From assembly GCA_017506865.1 (NCBI GenBank), contig JAFCMP010000112.1:1922001-1986000 (forward strand): a stretch of DNA of 64,000 nucleotides. Direction: 5' to 3'. The position numbers and the translations under genes are program-made. Of the stretch, positions 56,501 through 64,000 are shown piece by piece (positions within the stretch are counted from its first letter, which is position 1; each line of letters starts with the position of its first letter). This stretch comes from Tribonema minus (Eukaryota > Sar > Xanthophyceae > Tribonematales > Tribonemataceae). The notes under the pieces were generated by a model. That model saw only the letters and a list, made by a program, of their open reading frames with translations. It was not told where the DNA came from and did not search any database.

Positions 56501-59375
56501 TGCCTTCAAGCCAAAGGCCGCGCACTCTTTCAATGCACTTCTGAAGTGCTACTGTCGCACTCCTAGTGTGTGTACCGCTTGAACTGCAGACCATCCTTGG
56601 TCACTCGTGCAGTGACTGCGCTTGGTAGTGCTCGGTGTCATAGTCATGGGAAGCCTTTGAAGTAGAGCCGTACTTCACGCAGGAAGGTGTACAACCGCAG
56701 CGCACGCATCACGTAACGCACCACTTTCTTTTCCATCATATGCCGCCGCATTGGCATGCCCTGCTGAGACGCGCCGTTCATCGCGCCATTGCTGGCTGAT
56801 AGCACAACACCCTTGTCACTTCTCCCCCGCCCCCCGCCGACATCAACACAGTGCCGATAATGCTGCCTGAAACTAAACTCTGTATCCTATGACACAGCTG
56901 CCATGGCAGCAGCAATGCCTTGTGCGCAACGATTCGCGTCTCACTCCCCCCCCCCCGCGCCCGCCCCGCCCCGCCCGCCCGGCCCCGCCCTTCCCCCCCC
57001 CCCCGCCTCCAATGCAGGCCAAGTGCGATGTGTTCAAGCCCGGGGACCACGCGAGTACGTTCGGCGGCAACCCGCTGGCGTGCGCGGCGGGGCTCGTCAT
57101 CGCCAACCGCATCTCGTCGGGCGGGCTGCTGACCAACGTCAAGGTGCGTTCGGGGGCGCTGAGAGACTCACTCAACTCGCTGACTCGCGGCGGCGGCGGC
57201 GGTCGCAGGGACGTGCGCGCTGCCGTCGTTCGGCGGCGTGCGTGGGTGTTCAGCTGTCGCTGCAGCGTGTGCCGGCGATCTTTGTTTCAGAACCGGACGG
57301 CAGTAGCTGTGAGGTCGTGGAAGCGTGCGTGAAGACTTGACACCACATGCGTGCAATCTTTGATTGTGATTCAAGTATCTGCGTGGCCTGCGCAGCCTGG
57401 CGCTCCTGGCCGCGGACATGGCCGCGTCAACTTCTGGCCGTCACGCCACAGAGATGCTGCACAAGCACAAGCGCTGAGGCGCTCTTCTCAAGCAAGAGCA
57501 CACCTGCCATTCGGCTTCGTTCACTTTGCTGAGTGGACTCTGCGCCAAACCAGTCGCTGGCGTGTGTTTAAGTGTGCAGTCTGCGGTGAATCCGCTGTTG
57601 CCGGCTTGTTTTCTTCGTCTTCCTTGCGATCATCGGCATGACTGTTCATGCATACTTCCGAGGAGTAACTGCTCACACCCCATGCACGTGCGCGCGTCAG
57701 TCTTTCACAGGCACACTTGTCCCCAACCTGTTGCCATCACGTACCCCCTTTCTGGTTCCGCCGTCTACGCGTTCACGCGGAAACGCACAGCGACTCCGGC
57801 TGCACCCGGCACTGCATGAGCTGTCGCAGTGTCGGTTGCGATCGATCACGCTGGGGCTCGTGCTGAACAACAACGCTCGTGCGGACAGCGTTGCGCAGCG
57901 CAGTGTCGCACTGCTCAGAATCCCCATCTGTGAAAGAGCCCTCTTGCAACGCCGCCTTGCAGTGGAGGTCGCTGACAGGCCCCATCTCATCTCCCCCCCT
58001 CCCCCCCCCCCCCCCCCCCCTCTGCATCCCCTCTTTGCCGCGCGCAGGCCCGCGGCGAGCAGCTGCGCGCGGGGCTGGACAGGCTGCTGGCCAAGTACCC
58101 GGACCACCTCAAGAGCAAGCGCGGCTGGGGGCTCATCAACGGCCTCGTGATCAAGGACGAGGTGCGCGTTCGCTGCCGCAGTTGCAGCAGCGCAGTGGCA
58201 CACTGCAGTACGTTGCCAAACATCAGGGAATCGTTGCGCGATGCCGCTCTGCCCTTGTGTGACACCTGGTTATTTGTGTTGCCAAAAGAGTCGGCCATGG
58301 CTTTGCTGCACTGTTGGCGCGATAGCGCAAGGAACAGGTGTGCTGTGGCGGTACCCCGGCGATGGCGCCGTTCCCTGAGTTCTGCGCCGTGACGTAGGCG
58401 GCGTTTGAGCGTTGAGCGTCGTCGGTAGACAGTGCGGCGGCACTCATGCGGCGACCGGCACGGTGCGCGACGCAGCCGCTTTGAAGGCGCGAGTGTGCGC
58501 TTGCAAGGCGCGCAGTCCTGCGCTCAGCACGGGCAACTGCGAGCAGCGCGTGTGCTGACTACGTCGGGGCTGTTGCGTATGACGCGTTGCTCGTGGCGGC
58601 GGACATGTGTAACAAACGGCGTCAGCAAAGTAGGCAGCAGTCGCGCGGCGCTTGCGCAGGATGCATGTCGCGAGCAGCGGTGGCAAAATGCTGCTGCCCT
58701 CGGCGCGTGCGATCGCTGCACATGAGTCTGCCGGCGGACCGAAGCGCCGGTGCATCTGGCGGACGCCCCGTCGCATCCACGATGCCAGCACGCACTTTGT
58801 GAGACGCTTTCCAACAGTTATGGGACACTTGCGCTCACGTTCTGGAGTGGAGGTCACGTCCATCGCTCAATGCTCGCAGCTGTCAGCGTGCAATGCGGGA
58901 GCGTGCCACAGCATGTCGCACGTCGTGTCAACAAGCTTGCAGTGGGTCCCTCAGCCCGACAGCGCCGCTTGCAGCAATGCAGCACTGCATGCTCGCATAC
59001 AAGCCGCGTCAATCAGTGCTCTGCACCGGCTGTTGCTTTACCGTCATGCCACGTGAAGATGCACTGGCGACTCCAAGAAGCAGTAATTGACAACTGAAAG
59101 TGCCACGCTGACATCGTGCCTGTTCCGCCTGCCCGGTCGTCCCTCCCCCCCCCCCCCCCCCCAACACTCGTGTGCTACAGGTTGAACTCCTGGCCGGCCA
59201 GGTGGTCGCTGCCGCCACGGATGGGGGGCTCCTCCTGGTCCCCGCGGGCCTCAAGGTGGTGCGCTACGTGCCGCCGCTCACAGTGAGCGAAGCAGAAATA
59301 GACGACGCGCTTGCCAAGACGGACGTCGCGATCGCGGCCGCCATTGCGCGGTTGCGGGAGGGCGCGGCCAAGTAG
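53554..59375 (+). CDS. argD: Acetylornithine aminotransferase, plastid-targeted
   Basis: PLP enzyme converting N-acetylglutamate semialdehyde and glutamate to N-acetylornithine in arginine synthesis. Exons 53554-54258, 54762-54944, 55613-55732, 57018-57143, 58048-58161 and 59181-59375 join in phase 0 throughout: 480 residues, of which ~50 are leader. The signal peptide has a hydrophobic core ([15 protein letters not shown]) and Phe-type site SSDA|FTSS, then a Ser/Thr/His/Lys-rich transit region, indicating a complex plastid. [13 protein letters not shown] and [18 protein letters not shown] start the fold. [16 protein letters not shown] binds PLP phosphate, MMCDEVQ (D293) binds the pyridine N, and [15 protein letters not shown] has the Schiff-base Lys (K322). 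[12 protein letters not shown] is the other conserved segment. The ATG at 53554 is the first to give a leader. Subfamily could also be ornithine or related class III aminotransferase, but motifs favour ArgD. Confidence 0.93.
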
Positions 59376-60810
59376 AACCTGCGCCGCTGCGCGCCCCGTC
59401 CCACGGGATTGAGTCGCGCGCGTGATTCGCGTGCGTGGGGTGCGCCGCAGCGCGGACGGCATTGGTTTTGCGCGTGAGTGCGCTTGCGGCACATCATCAC
59501 ACGCAATATCACGTAGCGCCTCGCTCGTGGCTGCCATGCCGCGGGCGGCACACGCACTGCGCCTGTGGCGACCGCAGCAGCGGACCGCCGCTCTGCGGCG
59601 TTTGACTGCACGCTTGTGTGGGCCTGGTTTTGATTGTCACAAAAGCGGGCGCGCGGCTGTAGTCACATGGCCAGGTTTGCATTGGGTCACATATAGAAAG
59701 GGGGGGCGGGGTGTGTGTGCTGGGGGGCACACCAGCGGCTGTCTGCGTTTGGGCGCTTTGGAACTATGAACACCAGAGCTGACAGAACGAACAGCCACTT
59801 GAGGCTCTGTGGGCATTCCGGGTTCTATAACATGTGGCGAATACGCGTGGCGCGTGTCACCACTCCCTAAATGTAATCATGCAGCGACTGCAGCATGTCA
59901 CTCTGGCCGGCGCGCACGGCGCCGATGAGATCTTGTGTTGTTGCTTGTTGGCACGCGACCATTATCGTGCCCTCGCCTGCTCCTGGCCTCATCGCGACGC
60001 TCATCAGTGCCTCACTGCATGGACGCAGAACATGAGCAAACTCCAGGTCATTTTGCGGCAACGACGCGCAATGACACCCAGAGCACAACACCCTCACCCC
60101 CCGTTTGCCTCACTGAGCAAACGGGCTCTGTTGCCACCAAGTGCGTCGACCATGCATGGCCGCATGTCACGACACTGTGAGCTCCAGGGGGCGTGAAGGA
60201 GCACTGGAGGCAACATTGAGCATGTGGTGCACTGCAAACTGAATGGAGCACTGTTGATGATGCGCAGGGCACTCCCCGTATCTACGCTTTGCGACCCAGC
60301 ACGACGCACAGCTAGCTTGCGCACCTGACATGCAACTTTTGCTGGCCCCATCGCCGCAAATGTGATTCTGCAGCGGTGTGTGGCGTGTCTGCATGCCAGG
60401 AGGGGCAGCAGCGCTCAGGGTGTGGGCGCGCACGTGGTGTTACGGTTGTTCTCCTGTATGTCACAAACTCTAAGGCCATGAGCGCCATTGGCTTCGGACC
60501 AGGCAGCTACTACAAATGTGTTGTGCTCGCATCTACGGACATGCATGCATTCAGTGCTGATGTTGCTAGGTTGCTTCCGGCACCACTGTCCACATTCATG
60601 GCCTTCAATTTCATACGATTCTTGTCACCAAACCTCCCAAAAATGCACAAGCAAGATCCAGCAGGCTCACTTTGAATGCAGCTGGACAGCTGCGACGAGG
60701 AAGCAAGCAAGGGCACTGTGGCCCCATGCGCACTGCTGTGGTGATCGTCTGAATGTGTGAGGGCGACATGTGAAGCTTTCATGGTTGCGGGCGCTGATGA
60801 CGCGAGATGC

Positions 60811-60863
60811 GCTTCGAACGCATGCATGCTTCGTCAGGTGCTGCGCGTCAGGCACTGAGCTAA
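60811..60863 (-). other. tRNA-like Pol III A/B box pair
   Basis: On the minus strand TTAGCTCAGTG (60863-60853) matches box A and GCGTTCGAAGC (60821-60811) matches box B, starting 42 bases apart as in tRNA genes. The T arm folds perfectly (ATGCG TTCGAAG CGCAT). The expected 5' acceptor strand (GGTAGCT) does not pair with the 3' side (CTCGCGT) and the D loop lacks GG, so this is at best a tRNA pseudogene or the head of a SINE. Confidence 0.4.
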
Positions 60864-61379
60864 GCTACCGCAAGTCGTCCAGCAGTGAGCGTGCCATGAG
60901 TCACGTGAGGGGCAGGAGCAGGTCGGGCGATGGGCAGAGAAGAGTCAACTCAAAGTCTGGTTGTATGTAGCTATTTTCGCGTAGGTTGTGCCGTTATGCG
61001 GAACTAAGCTTGAAGAAACTCGCTACCTGCAATGCTGAGATGATGTGATTAAGTAGCGCTAACACTCAGCATGCGCGCACAAAAAACGTCGGTCTACCAT
61101 GGTAGGGTCTGGTTCGGGTCTGGTACGGCATGCCACCATTGAAGTGGCTGATCTCAATCCCCTTTGAAAGCTTGCTAAATTTCCTAAAGTGTCCCTCATC
61201 GCTCCCACGAAGCAGCCGCTGATGTCCACGGCGTCATCTAGCATTTAGCAGTGCAGCGGTTACAACCGCGCCTTCACAATCCAAATCGCCGATGCCAGTC
61301 AGGCAGAGTAGGGAACTCCCACAGATGACGTCCTTCAGTCACGGTGCAGCGGCTGCACGGCGTAGCACCAAACCGGTGC

Positions 61380-61577
61380 TTAGACGCCTGGGGGCGGCAG
61401 CGGCTCACTGACAGGCCGCAAGACCTTGCTGCTGTCCCAGATGGTGCTGCTGCTTCCGTCGCGGAGGCTGCCCGCCGAGCAGGTGTTGGGGTTGAATGAG
61501 TCTGCCTTGGTGTAGTCAACCTGCATAGGACCAGTGGGGCCAGTTTGCAGGACGCCGTTTGAAAATGGTATCTTCAT
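61380..61577 (-). CDS. Small unrecognised frame
   Basis: A 65-codon minus-strand frame from an ATG at 61577 to TAA at 61380, polar and Ser/Pro-rich (QTGPTGPMQVDYTKADS, ending PLPPPGV). It lacks the Ala/Arg bias of chance frames in GC-rich DNA here, which is the only reason to list it. No family recognised, no splice sites considered. Confidence 0.2.
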   Translation of the reverse strand: MKIPFSNGVLQTGPTGPMQVDYTKADSFNPNTCSAGSLRDGSSSTIWDSSKVLRPVSEPLPPPGV

Positions 61578-63289
61578 GTTGGTCTTTAACTAGTAGTGTA
61601 GGCCAAGTGCTAGCGCGCAAGTAGTGTCGGAAATGACGACTCAGCTAGAGCTCCATGACTAGATGCCAAGCCAGGTAGCAAGGCAGCAGGGAGGAAGAGA
61701 GACTCCGGCTGGAGGACCGTGCTAAGGCGAAGTGAATATTGAGTGCAGGTCCAGGCTGCCTCCACCGAGAAGGCGCGAATAAGGCGCAATTGTATAAGTG
61801 CAATAAAGCACGGTGGAATATAAAGTATGGTGCAACCAGTCATGTCCCTGCAGGTAGTACATGTCCTTGCAGTTACACGACTCTGCAGTTACATGAGAGC
61901 ATGATATTCCGACAGTAGCATCTGATTCAGCTGCGGGAGCTGCTGCAGCACGCAGCGGCTGCGCCGGTGAGGCGCCTGCGCTGCGCAGGGGGCTCTGACT
62001 CAGTCTGAGAGTTGTTCACGCCAAAAGTCACGAACATTGACTATCATTGTCATGCGTCCCAACCTTTTAAATTAAGAAGCAGGTGCGAAGTTGAAACTTT
62101 AAGTTGTTCAGTTACTTTTCAAAGTTCAAGTTAGCGAGAGATCTGCACACAGCCAGGCCCTGAGGTGCAATACCGCTGCAATACATAGTGATGTTAAAGT
62201 TTTGGCGCTGCGACGGCTGCATGCACAGTGACAGCACCTTCTGTCACAGTGCCTAAATTACTCACCAGGCCCAGGGCCTGCTGACAAGTAACGTGCAGCA
62301 TTGAACCGAACTTCAAGTTCTTGTCAAGGCAGTGACTCAACCTTGCATGCGGTTCTCAGGCAGCTGCTCTGAGGTCACGGTACGCTACTGGACAGTCAGT
62401 GCAATGATCACCGCTCTGCTTGCACTAATGACTCAATCACTGAGGCACGAGCACGATGACAAAGCCAGCCTGTCACTCACGGTGAGGCCTTTAGGCTGAT
62501 GCTTAGTCTGATAGTATCAGCGATCAGTGAATGCCAGCCTGTTGGTGAGCCTGTCAGTGAGGCGGCCTGTGAAGATGTTTGTGCTAGTGGCCATGTTGGA
62601 CTGTCAGTGATAGGCAGGGTTCAGATAGACTTCAGACTGGCCACTTTTCCAGAGTTGGTGCGCAGTGCACATGACATTGTGCGGCACAGTCGTTGTTGAG
62701 TGCAGACCACAGCGGCACGTACTCACAAGCACAGCATGCATTCAATGGTCAGCCTGCGATCGATTGAACCGTTGATTGTTTACGATGGACAGACTGTGAG
62801 AGAGCGTCGTACGGTGGTTGTTAATCTAAATCATCAACTTGAATTGTTGGAATCTGAAGCTTGACGTCCCAGGGCCTGCCGCATTTGTTTTCAGTGTGCA
62901 ACAGGCATCATCATCACATGCCATCAGTGATCATGATGTCATAATGATTGTGTGCTAAGACATCTTGACAAAACTGTGTAGCATTTACAGCAACTTCACG
63001 CTGCACTTATTATTATTCTTAAAGTGACTGCTACTGTTGCTGTTACCTGATAGCCAAGATCTTGCATGGCTCCGCTGTACAAACAACAGCAATGCAGACA
63101 AGGGCCCCGGGCAAGAAAGTCAGTATTGGCCTGAGGATGCCGTTGGGCCTTCAGCGTAATATGCTGGCGCGGCAGTGTTACTTAAATATTACTGAGCAGT
63201 AATTACTGTACGTATGGACTTGTATTTATAAAGGCCCAAGGGAGGCCGGGTTGCCTATGCAATCGAAAAGCTTGCGTCAACGCAGCAGC

Positions 63290-64000
63290 CTAGTCTGCGC
63301 TGTGCCCTAGGAGTTTGGATACCGGCGCCGCAACACAGCCCAGCATTCGCGCTCCACGTGTGTATGCCATGACGCGCTCCGCCAACTCCCGCGCCAGCGA
63401 TATGCTCAGCTCAATGTGGATCTGACGCTTAGCTAACCCGGCCTTGCGTAACACATCTGCCTTCCCCCCCCCTGAGCACAGTGCTGAGTGCATTGCCAAC
63501 TCCTTAACAAAAAGGCTTGTCTGCTTGCCCAGCCGTCCGTACGACTCCTGCACGAATGGCACAAAAGCCCAAGATGACGTCAAGGTGCCGGTGTGGTGCT
63601 TGACCTTCGCGTCCTCCCCCACCCCAGCAGCATAGCCGTCCGTGTTCGAGGCATTTGTTTTGCCTGTCAGGTACGAGCTCGCTGTGGGCGCGCGCACACT
63701 TGTGTCTAGCACTATTCCCTTGTTACGGTATGCACTGCTAAAGTGCAGACACCCTGGGTCAATGACTGTGTCCGCCCGATACCCCGGTACCTTGAAGACG
63801 CTAGCGTCCTCATTGCGGACAATAGAGACATGGTGCTGTCTCAAGATGCGCTGTAGGCACCGCTTTTGGGCAGTGTGTGTCGCGTTGTGCCCCCGTATGT
63901 GCTGGCTGGGGCAGCTGATCGCATGCGTGGAGGTGGGGCTCACGTCACTGCACCGCCATGGGCACACCTCGCCCTGTATGCCCCACCCGTCTATAAAGAT
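63290..64000 (-). mobile_element. C-terminal end of a retroelement protein
   Basis: The minus-strand frame is open from the right edge to a stop at 63290 (at least 236 residues), so the N-terminal part lies outside. It has a zinc-knuckle-like Cys/His cluster (VCPWRC, HAISCPSQHIRGH) followed by YRADTVID and NKGIVLDTSV, spaced like a PD-(D/E)XK nuclease core, and then SSWAFVPFVQESYGRLGK. This order (Cys/His cluster, nuclease-like core, FVPF..E..GR) is what I know from the C-termini of non-LTR retrotransposon reverse transcriptases in algae and oomycetes. The reverse transcriptase domain itself is not in the window, so the class is inferred. Confidence 0.55.

Larger units (their letters stand above)
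59376..63289. other. Gene-poor region, no firm gene
   Basis: Contains the argD 3' UTR, then a long stretch of short frames without recognisable domains. Composition drops toward balanced or AT-rich beyond ~61600. Candidate items inside are listed separately: a tRNA-like A/B box pair at 60811-60863 and a small minus-strand frame at 61380-61577. The last part (61850-63289) could be the 3' untranslated region and flank of the retroelement whose protein ends at 63290. Confidence 0.45.

Noticed and set aside
60784..60870. Functional tRNA gene
   Set aside because: Box A, box B and T arm are good, but the acceptor stem does not pair and the D loop lacks GG.

Overview
This window is nuclear DNA from a eukaryotic alga, most likely one with a complex (secondary, red-derived) plastid such as a heterokont. 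Evidence: every confident gene is split by spliceosomal introns, with donors mostly GTGCG or GTGAG and CAG acceptors often preceded by long poly-C tracts. Two enzymes (acetylornithine aminotransferase and asparaginyl-tRNA synthetase) start with a signal peptide followed by a Phe-containing cleavage site ([13 protein letters not shown]), the bipartite leader used for such plastids. Exons are very GC-rich and Ala-rich. Several intergenic stretches are closer to balanced composition and look like mobile-element debris. Species cannot be named from sequence alone. Exon coordinates come from reading splice sites by eye and checking that phases join; they are not transcript-supported.

Layout, left to right. 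1-3420 (-): 3' truncated Golgi-type sulfotransferase, with a decaying array of copies of its last visible exon edge at 1-539. 3659-15199 (-): a long non-canonical poly(A) polymerase (TRF4/PAPD5 family), at least 13 exons, with a large low-complexity insertion and a C-terminal extension. 15200-18438: no firm gene, duplicated exon-like units. 18439-20338 (+): ZIP metal transporter. 21902-24548 (+): membrane-anchored cytochrome-b5-like (MAPR) heme protein with duplicated mini-exons in intron 2. 24837-27330: a 1.9 kb imperfect palindrome flanked by direct repeats. 29512-29990 (-) and 31253-34326 (+): two divergent, unrecognised membrane proteins. 35835-43476 (-): plastid-targeted asparaginyl-tRNA synthetase, nine exons. 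44002-53302 (-): NOP4/RBM28-type multi-RRM nucleolar protein, ten exons. 53554-59375 (+): plastid acetylornithine aminotransferase, six exons, head-to-head with NOP4 across 251 bp. 59376-64000: gene-poor, ending in the C-terminal end of a retroelement protein on the minus strand.

The genes are mostly housekeeping and do not form a pathway, though two act on nuclear or nucleolar RNA (TRF4-like, NOP4-like) and two are plastid enzymes. The most unusual signal is structural. In at least four unrelated genes, short pieces spanning an exon/intron boundary are tandemly repeated inside the adjoining intron at periods of about 75-200 bp. Some copies retain splice sites and reading phase, so they are potential mini-exons. 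This looks like a recurrent mutational process, possibly coupled to exon creation.
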